From assembly GCA_022478985.1 (NCBI GenBank), contig JAKSZP010014447.1, positions 1 through 64,000 on the forward strand: a stretch of 64,000 bases of DNA. The letters run 5' to 3'. A program made the position numbers and the translations under genes. Of the stretch, positions 43,293 through 54,455 are shown one piece after another. Each line of letters begins with the position of its first letter. The first letter of the stretch is position 1. Origin of the DNA: Massospora cicadina (taxonomy: Eukaryota; Entomophthoromycota; Entomophthoromycetes; Entomophthorales; Entomophthoraceae). The notes beneath the pieces were generated by a model. That model did no database searches. It saw only the letters and a list, made by a program, of their open reading frames with translations, and had not been told where the DNA came from.

Positions 43293-45315
43293 CCCGCTTA
43301 TTGAACCTTCTTAGGAAATTTTCATGAACTTGGTTGTATATATAACTAGTCCTAATATACTTGATTTTATAAATGAATTTGGATGTCTTATTAATCATTT
43401 CAAGAGACTCTCTTTCTTCTCAGCATAACTTTCCAAGCCAAATTACATGAATTTAAAAAAAACAAATCGTATTCACCTGTAGTAGTTTAGCTCTGATGTC
43501 ATCAGATTCTCAACCAGCTGCTCCAGCATGGGGCAGCGGCGAAACTCCCCCACCATTTTTTGTCCAGCAGGAAAACGCGCTAGGACTGGTTCACCCAGTC
43601 ATTCCAAACCTATGGGCCAATTCATTCTGCCCAAGGACCTGGACGACCACCTTACTCATACCCAAGCGGTACCATGCTGCCCCTAGTGCTCCCCCGGAGC
43701 AACATGCACTATGTCCTAAGGGTCAAAGATGGGAAACTATTCCCATACCACAACCAAGCCATTATTGAAATGGCACAGGCGGTGATGATACCCACCGGAT
43801 TTATTAATTTCCACCCCTACAAGGGGTATTTTGACCTTGGCTTCACCTGCAAAGCTGGCGCTGTCACTGCAGCAACTGTGCCCCTGGTTTTCCAAGGTAC
43901 CTCTTCCCCACAATTTGAACCTGGCTCCCAGCGGTCACCACTTTGGTGGTCCAATTTGCTGGCCTGCCCACCCACCTCCCCCCAAAGTGCTCCACCAGGA
44001 GCTGATGGATGGTTTGGCAGCCTATGACTCCAACCCCATCCTACAATTTGTGGTCCCAAATGGGGCCACACGACTTGCTGGGCCTCAGGCATATGCCATG
44101 ATAAGCCCTGAATTTAGTAAAATTGTGGTGGCAATTCCGCCACACACCATTATTCCCTCAGCACCTGACCATCCATTTGGGCCCGCGTTGAAAGAGGATG
44201 GACGATCTGTCCATTATTTTTCGAGTTAGACCACTCAAAACACAAATGCCCCTACTCAACCACATCAGACAGATCAGACTCATCCGCTGACCTCCAATCC
44301 AATGCCCACCCTGTACAATTTTAGATATGGGGCACAATCCTACCTCCTCCACCCCCAAAGCCTGTTGCTGCAGCTGCACCTGCAGCCACCAATCAGCCTC
44401 CTCCCCACCCCAATGCCATAAATAAACCCTCCAATAAAACATTGGATTGGATCCCAGTTTGATCCCATGCTTCCACAAATGAATCGAACAAACCTCAACC
44501 ATATGCTGATTCCCCAATCCGATTCAACCAAAACCCTTTAACTATTGGATGAAATCAATGAATCAGGTAACATTGTTGAAGAACCATTGCTGCAAGTCGA
44601 GCGGCTCTGTAATGCATAATGGGATGCAAAATTCTCACATCAGAAATATGTCCCACAACCTAACGCCAAACCATTCTAAAGCGACCACCAGCTTGCAGTA
44701 GAAGCAGCCACCACACCAGATTGCCATCCGCTCCACAAAGCTGCCGCCAAATCTATGGCTGCGCTCGCAGGAGGAATTCCACCTCCCATTATTCCCAAAG
44801 ATATTACTACACGAAGTAAGATCAATATGAAGACTTTACACAAAAACGTCACTGAAGCCATCCAGAACGTGGTAACAGTAGCACGGAATCCAAAAGCAAA
44901 AATAACCTGAACCAACATTGCCACGTTTGTTAAACTCCCAGACTCCCGCCTCAAAGCTTAAGACGCTTTGGCCAAATACATCGTTGGCATTATGATGGCT
45001 GGCAACTATTTGGAAGTTATAGTCATTAAGGATATCGAACCCTATACCCCAGATGCCCCCACACCCTTACTATCTGCCTTAGCACGCACCCTACTCTGGG
45101 ATGAGATGGATGCAGCCAAAGATGAGCTCCCTGATCCCACCTCCCCATCCACCATGGAGGGATAGCAGTATTCGCAGCCCACCTGGTTGGATATTTTGTT
45201 AGGTATGATTCAATTGATCCATCCATTTTGGGCGTTTTGTCTGAATCGTTAATTTTTATTATGATTTTATAGTTTTAGTTCAGTAATGTCCATCCCTTTG
45301 GTCAGCTTACCTCGG
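43293..45315 (+). mobile_element. family A element, copy A2, with 8-bp TSD TTAAATAG
   Basis: Inserted in the 3' part of the G5 integrase: TTAAATAG at 43285-43292 and 45316-45323, and removal restores the G5 frame. Starts CCCGCTTATTGAACC, ends TTTGGTCAGCTTACCTCGG. Encoded blocks over three frames: SDSQPAAPAWGSGETPPPFF, QFILPKDLDDHLTHTQAV, YVLRVKDGKLFPYHNQAIIE, MIPTGFINFHPYKGYFDLGF, ELMDGLAAYDSNPILQFVVP, NGATRLAGPQAYAMISPEF, then SGNIVEEPLLQVERL, HKNVTEAIQNVVTVARNPKA and DAPTPLLSALARTLLWDEMD. The whole would be roughly 570-600 residues. No recognised domain; Pro-rich middle. A TGA after AKIT is shared with A1. Confidence 0.7.
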
Positions 45316-45323
45316 TTAAATAG

Positions 45324-46798
45324 ATCAATCACTTTAAATGGCCCTACCCAGATGCAATCTAACTTTTGCAATCGACCTAATCCATTGGTGTTGCAAAATA
45401 AAACTATATCACTAATTTTGAAATTAGCCAATTTGTAGCTATTTTCTAAGTCCTTTTGATGTCAAGCCTTTTTATGACAAAACTGTTGTCAAAGGCCTAA
45501 GCTTGTAGTTTGATTAGAGCATCACAAGCTTCTTGATGTATTGAAGATAAGTGTTTTTGCCAGGTTCCTCTACGGCCAAATATAGTAGTGGTGGTAGGGT
45601 CAGCTGTCATCCTTATAATCTTTAAACAGGGACATCCTGGTTGACAAATGGTAGGAGATATTGTAGGCAAATACTGCTGAACTTAGATAAGTACTCCATT
45701 TGGATGGTATGGCCAAAGTTAATTTCCTCATAATGTTTTCCAACATCCCATTTGTGCACTCAAAAGATCCATCAGTTTTAGTATGATAGGGAGCAGAAAG
45801 CACACCTCATACTCCTATTAATTGGTTGAGATTGGCAAGGACATTGGTGGTAAAATTGGTTCCATTATTGGTCAGAATAACCTGGGGACATCCATGCTTG
45901 TGTATGATGTTTTCAATGACAAACTTGGCTGTAGTTGCCGCTCCAGCTTCCCTAATAGCCTTGACCTCAACCCAATTGGTCAACTGTTCAATGGCTACAA
46001 AGATGTACTTGTCCTTCATATTGCTTGTTAAAAGTAGGCTGACAACGTCAATAGATACAGTGTGCCAGGCAAATTTGGCTGAAAAAGCTGATAAAATGCG
46101 CTTTTTCTGAACGGTTTTTCGCCTTGGCACTCTGCACAATAAACTAGTGTTTCTTGGATGTCAAAATTCATTGACTCCTTAATAGTAGAATTGCTTCAGA
46201 TGCTCTTTCATCTTTTTGAATCCATCATGCCCTATGGCCTTATGCGCCGCCATTATTAGATCTGTTTGGGCCAAGGGTCTTGGGAAAATATACTTCTTTC
46301 CCTCAAAGAATTTTTTTTAGCATCTTGTTTTTGATGGTTTATTTTTTGTAGATCTAATTTATTTTTTTTGGATTTGGGCTCATCTTGATACTCTCCACTA
46401 ACCATTTACTTAAACAACTCACTGGTGGCCCAACTAATTGTTGCAATAATGGTATTCAGGATAGACAATCGGCGTTTTGATGTATTGCCCCAGCTCCATG
46501 ATCAATGGTGTAGTCATAAGCTTGAAGCTTAAATTCCCAACGGGCTAATCAGCCCTCAGGTTCTCTTAAGTAGTTTGACCATCTTAGGGAAGCTGATTGG
46601 TAACAACTTTGAAATAAATGCCACAAAGGTAGACCTGAAATTACTTGCAAGAATATATGACAGCTAAGCATTTTCATTTTGTCACTATATTTCTTTCATG
46701 AACATTTAAGGTCCAACTACCAAAGGCAACTGGATATTCTTCACTATTTTCTCCAACTTAGGATAACATGGTCCCCATTGCTGTTAGGTATGTGTCAG
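45324..46798 (-). pseudogene. G5 (gypsy) RNase H end and integrase
   Basis: Minus strand continuing from the G3 insertion: RNase H (YPVAFGSWTLNVHERNYS, ending YDYTIDHGAGAIHQNADCLS), then integrase core at 46139-45600 ([68 protein letters not shown]) and KLDCIWVGPFKVIDLF, the GPY/F module. Here TDNG has become TNNG, changing one catalytic Asp. Several frameshifts. Confidence 0.75.
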
Positions 46799-47327
46799 TG
46801 TCAAGATTTCAATATAACTGAGCGTTAAGCTAGTGTTCCAGTTGATCATAATTTAGATGTGAAGCAAGCTCTGAGGGCGAGTAATAGGTAAAGCAATGCA
46901 AGGTGAATTGATTGAATCAATTAGGGTTTGGTATTAGAAAATTTCGTTGAAGCCTCAATAATTGAATAAACTCTACATTGATAGCAAAGAGAGATTGACT
47001 AAGCGAAATGTGTCAAATCTGTTGAAGAATACTGAGGATTAAGGGTTGAGTGGGGGAGAGAATTCAAGGAGGTTTTTAAAAGAATAAAAGAGAGGAAGAA
47101 AGAAGAAGGGAGTAGGACTAAGTAGAGATCATAAGCATAGAGGGTCTGCTGGATATATCATAATAAATAAAAGTAGCGTAGCTGGGGTGATTGCCTCATA
47201 TTTTATATATATTTATTAGGTTTTTTTGAGGGACCAACGATCTCCATATCGTTTGGCTGTTGCTCAGTGGGCTAAAACCTGTTCAACTCGTTCAGCGGAA
47301 ATAAGTCATATCCGCCAAAAATTAACA
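46799..47327 (+). mobile_element. G3 5' LTR (TSD GTCAG)
   Basis: 529 bp, TGTCAAGATTTC to TTAACA, closely matching 52439-52960. GTCAG precedes it (46794-46798) and follows the other LTR (52961-52965). PBS TGGTGCTCACCACAGGGGGC at 47329-47348. Confidence 0.9.
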
Positions 47328-47385
47328 ATGGTGCTCACCACAGGGGGCCCATCAATCAACTATTAACAACTTCATCATTGCACCT

Positions 47386-48500
47386 ATGGCGCAACCAGCT
47401 TGCTTTGATGGGGTACTACCCCCATTTATCAAATTGTCCCAATATGAGGAGCTGAAGCTTGCATTGAATACCTTACTTCAGGCGCAAAAAGTGCTTTTTC
47501 AGGAGAATAAAAATATTACTGAGCAGCTCAACCATTTTTTTAGTACTAGATGGTCCTGAGCAGCTCAACCATGACTTCCGCCAACTGCACCTGGTAGGTG
47601 ACCATACCAACCAACTCGCCAACCTCTTGAGCAGCATGACAGAGCGGCTAGACTGTGCAGAGTAAAAAAATAATGTTGTTAAGGAGGATGAAATCTGCAG
47701 TGACAGGCTGCCCCATTTAACCGTGATGGTAACATACACAGGTCTAACAAGCGGTTTGAGTTTGCCATAGAGGGACTTCCAATTGGCGGAAAGCTAAACT
47801 GTTGTTATCTGCGTTGGGTGTTTCAAGTGCTGATCAAGCTACATGTTATCTTAAAAATAGTACTATAGCTTATCAAGAGGTGAAGGAGACTGTAATTCGC
47901 CTGTTTTGGGGCAAAGCAAAAATGGCTCAGTGCAAGGTGGACTTTATAACAGTATTTTTTTCAAAAAGATTAATCTTTAATACTGTTTGCGGAGTGGTTC
48001 ACTAATGAGGCTCATGTGTTGTTGGGTGCAAATGTCTTATCTAATGAGGAGGTGAGCATAGCGATGATGGCGGCTATCATGCCCTATTGCGAATTGCATA
48101 ATGCTATGGTGTACACTCTTCAGGATGATGCAGAGTTACTCAAAATTGCCCATCATTTACGCCATCTATCCGTCACATTTAGTGCTCCCAACGTGGAGCA
48201 GAAGGATTCTTCATTTGTCAATAAAATTCTGTTAAATGAAGGATCCCAACAATATGGAGGCAATCCGTGGGTTACTCCTCGGTCACTTAACTCATGGGCG
48301 GGTCCTTTCCATCCCTATTATGATCAACCCGCTTATCCCTTGGCCCATAATAACCCATGGTTTAATAGTAGACCTAGACCTTCTGGGGTGATTCAGAGAT
48401 GAGCGCCAGTCTCAGAGCTTGTTTCTCGTGTGGCCAAACAGGCCATTATGCAGTTAGTTGTCAGGCCAAACCAAAGGTCCATGCAGTATCCGTTGTCCCA
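47386..48500 (+). pseudogene. G3 gag
   Basis: ATG at 47386 (MAQPACFDGVLPPFIKLSQY). The frame is broken near residue 50 by the mini-insertion at 47536, and again by stops and shifts around 47660 and 47760. The middle reads LLSALGVSSADQATCYLKNS and, from 48016, LLGANVLSNEEVSIAMMAAI, a capsid-type region. An intact C-x2-C-x4-H-x4-C knuckle, CFSCGQTGHYAVSC, lies at about 48415-48460. Related to the gag of G7 (EELKLALDT, HVLIGAGILAEDDVCIVM). Confidence 0.75.
47536..47555 (-). mobile_element. A-tailed mini-insertion, 20 bp, with 17-bp TSD
   Basis: CTGAGCAGCTCAACCAT occurs at 47519-47535 and 47556-47572. The insert, read on the minus strand, is GACCATCTAGTACTAAAAAA. It disrupts the G3 gag frame, so it post-dates the G3 insertion or was present in the G3 copy. 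Removing it restores the continuous reading EQLNHDFRQLHLVGDH. Confidence 0.9.
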
Positions 48501-48789
48501 AATGAATAGGGAAAAGGGCGAGCAGAGTAGAGATGGGACGCTCTGATTTCACTGATTCAAATAAAATTGACCCTGATATTTATCATGAGTCACTTTGCGT
48601 TGGCCCTGGGGCACACTCTGAGAATTTATTATATCAAAAGATCCCCTACAATATTTGGCCTCCAGCTGAGGGAGAGACCCCAATAACAAAGACATGGGGT
48701 TCAACCAAGATGTGCATAAGCCATACGCCTGAAAAGTCCTTTAGCAGAATGGTACAGTCAGCGGTGAACCCTCCGCATATGTTGCAGCT

Positions 48790-51700
48790 TTGGAGGGGGT
48801 GGCGATGGCGATTCATATAGAAAAGATTGCCCAGGAGTATCCTCATGTTGGGGCTGGTATGCTCACTTTTCTGGATAATCAATCGCCCTTGGATGTTTAT
48901 GTAACGGAAACCAAGGGTTCTTATTATTTGGAATGTACGTATTGTGACATATTCGTACAGAATACCAAAATTTGGGCAATCATTGATACAGGCGCTCCTG
49001 CCAATATAATATCACCAAGCTTGTGGCTAATCTTCCTCTGAAGCCAGATGTGGACCACCGAGTAGTGTATGGGACTGTGGGGGCACAGAGTACTGTGTCA
49101 GAAGGCGCATATAGCTCATTGCCTTTGAGGTTCAGGTCATCTGGCGCATCTTCTCCAGTGGTGGTATTTCCCAATGACCACTATGACATGTTGATCAGTT
49201 CTGCATTTATGCAGCACTTTGGGGCTGTGGTTAATATGGTGGACAAAACCATCAGTATCCTGAGACAACGGATCCCCATCTATTTTACTTCCAGCGGAGT
49301 CCCAGATGACCCCATCTGCTCTAGTCAAATTAATCTCGCCTATAGCGATGGTTGCTTCCTGTAAGATATTGGCGGATGAAGCAGAGGACCTGAACACTTC
49401 CAAACCAGATTTATCAGTACAAAGGGATTCTGATACGAGCCACAAATGCTTTGGCTACCCTTCTGGGCATCAGGTCATAATTGGGACAGATCTTGGTATT
49501 AAAATACTGGGAGGTCTGAACGGAGAGGTTGTGGGGCCCTATCAGCAATTGTGGCTCAAACCTCATGTGGCTCCTGGGCTACTGTTATTAGGGCAGGGGA
49601 ATTGAAGAAGTTGATAGCAAATCTGCAGAAGGAGGTGATGAAGGTTCAGCGGTACCTAGTGGTGGCTTACCTGCACCTGATCCCTATTAATGAGGTCCAC
49701 CAGGTACACAACTTTGGTTATTGAGAAGATCTTGGTTTTGTTTTAAAAACAACTTTTGGCATAATGAAAGTGGTTCCGCGGGAGGCGTTAACTGGTCTAT
49801 TAGAGGATCAGAAGGACAGGATGATAGATCTGTTTGAAAAGTATCACATCATTTTTGCAACTGATGATCGCGACTTGGGCTGCGCTTGTGGGGTCATGCA
49901 TTGGGTGGAGACGGGAGATCACCTTTCTATCAGGTCATGACCTATCTGTCACTCAAAGGCAGCAGAAGAAGTTGTATCTGCAGAAATAGATACATTTGTA
50001 AAAACAGGGAACGTTGGAGCTGTCAAAGAGTCCCTGAGTATCTCTGGTGCTAATTTTAAAGAGAAAGATGGCTCCAATCAAATAGTAATCAATTACCAGA
50101 AGCTTAACAGCATTAAAAAAAGATTCATACCCACTTCCGCAAATTGACGATGCTTTAGATTGGTTAGGTGGGGCCAAGTATTTCTCTGCTATTAACTTGA
50201 TATCGGAGTACTGGCAGATTGAGTTGCCAGTGGCGGAACAAGAAAAGTGCATTATAATCACCTCAAAAGGATTGTTCCAGCCTACACATATGCCACAGGG
50301 TTTGTGCAATGCACCCGCTACATTCCAGCGGGCTATGGACACTATTTTGGGTGACTTAAAGCTGTCTTGCATTCTTGTCTACCTTGACAATATCAACATA
50401 TTTTCGCGGACGTTCACGGAGCATCTTAAACACCTAGAGCAAGTGTTCCATCACCTTGCTGATGCTAATATCAAGATTAAGCCCCAAAAGTGCCACTTTT
50501 TTAAGGAACGGTTGGAATACCTCATCTTTGTGGTAGACTCTAAAAGCTTAGTCCTCAGCCAGCCAAGGTGGAAGCCATCCACAAGATGACTCAGCCAAGC
50601 AATAAACGGGATAATCAGGTGTTCTTGGGGATGGTCAGTTACTACCAGCGGTTCATTCTCAACTTCAGCTGTATTGGGGGCTCCACTCTTTGAGCTACTT
50701 AAGAAAAACGCTGCCTTCAACTGGACAGATTGATGTCAAACTGCTTTTGATGCATTACAAACTGCGTTGGCTAGCGCGCCTGTTTTTCAATACCACAATG
50801 TCGAAAAAGAATTTATTGTGCAAATGAATGCTTTGCTTTCCAATGTAGGGGCTGTGTTACCCCAAAAGACGATGACGGTGTGGAGCACCCATTGCATATT
50901 GTAGCTACAGTTTAACCGGCCCTAAACAGAATTACACTGTGACCAAGCCGGAGTTTTTAGTAGTAATCTATGCATATAAACAATTCAGGGTCTGCCTCCT
51001 TGGGGTAAAATCCAAAGTGGTAATGAATCATGCCTCCGTGCGCTGGCTACAGAATCTGTGGGGACCTGAAGGGCTGCTAGCGCAATGGGCTTTGAAGCTC
51101 CAAGCATATGATTTTGAGATCATGCATCAGCCAGTAGCAAAGCATCAGAGTGCAGACTGTCTTTCCTGATTACCCACAGTCGCCATTACAGTGAAAGTGG
51201 TGGACATAATGTACGAAAAGATGATTGTGGGCAAGTATCACAATGAGCCACTGTCTGTGATCAAAGTGTTAGATGGGCTTAGGCAGGATACCTTCTTGCA
51301 CAACGGGGAATTATATAAGGATTGGGGAATCAACGCTGAATTTCCCAAAACCCTCTGCCTGAGCTGTGATAATAATGGATGCCCATATAGCGGTAGGTCA
51401 TGGAGGGTTATAAGAGATGCTGCAGTTCTTAAGACCCCACTATTATTAGGAGAGTATGCATTACAATGTGCTTGAGGCGGTTGGTTGTTGCCATCAGTGC
51501 CAAGTGGAGAAACCATATCACCAAAAGACCACCTACCAGCTAGTCAAGCCTTAGTTTACATGGCGTACAGTTTCAATAGATGTGGTGGGGCCTCTGCCAC
51601 TGATGTGAACCGGTCCAGGTATATATAATAGTTCAATTGACCATTTGACAAGATGGGTGGAAGCAAGGGCTATCAAGAATTTGGGGGCTGTCACTACTGC

Positions 51701-52430
51701 CAAGTTCATCCTGGAGTGTGTCATACAGCGCCATGGTTGTCCTAAATTTATCCTAACAGACAACGGGACCTATTTCACATCACATATATTGACCAAGTTG
51801 AACGATCTTATGGCAATCTGTGGGGTCGTAACTACCCCCTACCATCTTGAATCTAATGGTATGGTGGAATGGGCCAATGGGACCTTGGTAAATATTCTAC
51901 ACAAGCTTGTAAATAGTGCTGTCATACTGGAGCACCCTTTTATCCACCGCTGTCTTCGCGTATAATATCAGCTACCACTCAGCAACCGGTAAGAGTCCAT
52001 TTCAATTGCTCTATGGATGATATCCAGCGCTGCCTGCATTGCTTTACTCCTGTGTAGAGGATACCGGCGGAGTCAAACCCCACCGCTATTTGTTTCCTTA
52101 ACAAACACGCTGATTAAACTCCAAATTAAGGCATATTTACTAGTATTGCCAAGAAGATTCATGATCATGCAGCTATCAAGGTAGACGCAGCAGTCTTCCA
52201 CAGTTTGGGGTAGGGGAATTTGGTCCTTTTTCACAACCAACATGGGTTTGGAAGCAGGAACAAGCTTGCCAGTATATGGAGTGGACCATTTGAGATCATC
52301 GAGAAGACCGGAGCTGATGCCTACACCATTAAGGAACCCACGGGTGGTCAGATAATCAATCAAGTACACATGAAGTTCCTTTGGCCCTACAAGCAGTAGG
52401 TGCTTATCATCCAGTCAATGGAGGGTAATG
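48790..52430 (+). pseudogene. G3 pol: protease, RT, RNase H, integrase
   Basis: Protease at 48790-49364 with intact IIDTGAPANII. RT near 49960-50589: EYWQIELPVAEQEKCIIITS, HMPQGLCNAPATFQRAMDTI, and YLDN where YLDD is expected. RNase H 50600-51170 (QPVAKHQSADCLS). Integrase 51480-51965 (SIDVVGPLPL, HLTRWVEARAIKNLG, RHGCPKFILTDNGTYFTSHI with TDNG intact). The tail near 52230-52400 reads LASIWSGPFEIIEKTGADAY and NQVHMKFLWPYKQ. The order and motifs are those of a Ty3/gypsy pol without chromodomain. Frameshifts and stops separate the domains. Closely related to G7, which has the same YLDN. Confidence 0.85.
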
Positions 52431-52438
52431 TCAAATAT

Positions 52439-52960
52439 TTAATATGACTGGCCAATAAGCTAGTGTTCCAGTGGATCATAATTTAGATGTGAAGCGAGCT
52501 CTGAGGGCGAGTAATAGGTTAGAGCAATGCAAGGTAAATTGATTGAATCAATTAGGGTTTGGTAATCAAGGAAATTCCGTTGAAGCCTTGATGATCGAAT
52601 GAACTCTACATTGATAGCGAAGAGAGATTGACTAAGAGAAATGTGTCAAATCCGTTGAAGAATACTGAGGATTAAGGGTTGAGTGGGGGAGAGAATTCAA
52701 GGGAGTTTTTAAAAGAAGAAAAGAGAGGAAGAAAGAAGAAGGGAGTAGGACTAAGTAGAGAGCATAAGCATAGAGGTTCTGCTAAATATATCATATTAAA
52801 TAAAAGTAGTGTAGCTGGGGTGATTGCCTCATACTTTATATAAGTTTATTACATTTGTTTGAGGGACTGACGATCTCCATATTTTTTGGCCGTTGCTCAG
52901 TGGGCTAAACCCTTTGCAACTCATTCAGCGTGAATAAGTCATATCCACTAAAAGTCAACA
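52439..52960 (+). mobile_element. G3 3' LTR
   Basis: Begins TGTCAAATATTT after the purine tract GTCAATGGAGGGTAA and ends GTCAACA, followed by the TSD GTCAG. Few differences from the 5' LTR, so G3 is a relatively recent insertion. Confidence 0.9.
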
Positions 52961-52965
52961 GTCAG

Positions 52966-53889
52966 TTTGGATGATAAATTTATGATCAAAATCCAGGTAT
53001 AAAAGAACAGGCGCGCCCAATAGGGCCGATCAAAGTTGGTCAAATGCATACTGGCAAGTGGAGTCCAGTTGAATGAGACCTTATTTTTAAGTTAATAGAG
53101 AAGTGGCTCCCCAAGTTGTGAAAAATTGGCGATAGTACCCAATCATGTCTATGAATACTTGCATATTGCGTTTGAATTTAGGCTATTTCATTTTGGAGAT
53201 GGCATCCAGCTTAGAGGGTTGGGGCCAAAGACCCACTTTGTCAATTACAAATCTGAGGTATTCTAGTTGGTCTTTTAAGAACTGGTACTTTCTGGGCTTG
53301 ATTTCTAAGTTTGCAGCTGCTAGCCTTCTGAAACCTCCTCTAAGTGTTCCAGGTGGTCGTCAAAAGTGCAGCTGAAAACGTTATTATCATCAAGGTACAC
53401 TAGTACATATGACAGCTTCAAATCTCCCAGAATTGTTTTTATAGCCCTTTGGAATGTAGCCAGGACATTGCAGAGCCCTTGAGGCATCCTAGTCAGCTGG
53501 AATAGGCCCTCTTGGGTTATAATTACACATTTTTCGCGCTCCTCTTTGGGAAGATCTATTTGCCAATATCCGCTAATAAGGTCCATTGCTGATAAGAATT
53601 TTGTGCCTCCTAGCCTATCCAAGGCACCATCGATTCATAGAAGAGGGTACAAGTCCTTCTTTGTGTTGTTGTTTAACTTCTGATGATCAATGACTACTCA
53701 GTTGCTTCCATCCTTTTTCTTCAAAATTAAAATTGGTGCCTCCCATGGACTTTTTGAAGGCACTAACATATCCTGATCAAGTAATTCCTTAATCTCCATA
53801 AATACAGCATCTTCTGATGATTTCAAGTGTCTAATTGGGTGTAATGAAATTGACCTATGATCTCCATTATCGATTTTGTGGGTGACAAC
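52966..53889 (-). pseudogene. G5 (gypsy) reverse transcriptase
   Basis: Minus strand, between the G3 and G7 insertions. VTHKIDNGDHRSISLHPIRH leads into the RT: FMEIKELLDQDMLVPSKSPW, ILILKKKDGSN, FLSAMDLISGYWQIDLPKEE, RMPQGLCNVLATFQRAI and an intact YLDD (LSYVLVYLDDNNVFSCTF). The tether and start of RNase H follow. The frame is interrupted near 53690 and 53330. Confidence 0.75.
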
Positions 53890-54441
53890 TGTAATATTTT
53901 GGCGGAATCCAGAGGATTCGCCGTAAGAGTTTTGCACAGGGTTTAACCCACTGAGCAATAGAACCCATGATATGACAATTGTGGTCCTGTGTGTAACAAC
54001 AGAATAAAATGTTAGTATAAAACTATGGGAGACTTTCTCCCACTATGATACTTTATTTTAATATAAGAATCTCCTTCAATCCTCCTCTATCTTCTTTTAT
54101 TATTCCTATTAACCAACAACCCCTTCTTAAACGCCCATCACGCTCATATACAGAGGCTTCAGATGATACCACACTCATTGCTTGGACTGTTTGGTTCCAC
54201 CAATTCTCCTTGGTTCAACTAGTTTCATTTAATTCCCTATCGCCTAATTTGTAGGCAATTTGGTTCATATTTATTGAATGGTGACATTGCCCAATCGCCT
54301 TATTCAATGAGAATTCCATTAACCCAGTATCACCTCAATTAGCGGCTTAATTTGCCATTACTGGTTTGATTCCAACGGATTCCATACATTTTGCCATGAT
54401 GACTTCGGGCTTTATCATCCAGTCATATCAGAATCGCGACA
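53890..54441 (-). mobile_element. G7 3' LTR
   Basis: 552 bp, minus strand TGTCGCGATTCTGATATGAC to ATTACA, preceded by the purine tract CAAGGAGGGGGTAA. Very similar to 59416-59965. ACAAC at 53885-53889 is one half of the TSD. Confidence 0.85.
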
Positions 54442-54455
54442 TTACCCCCTCCTTG

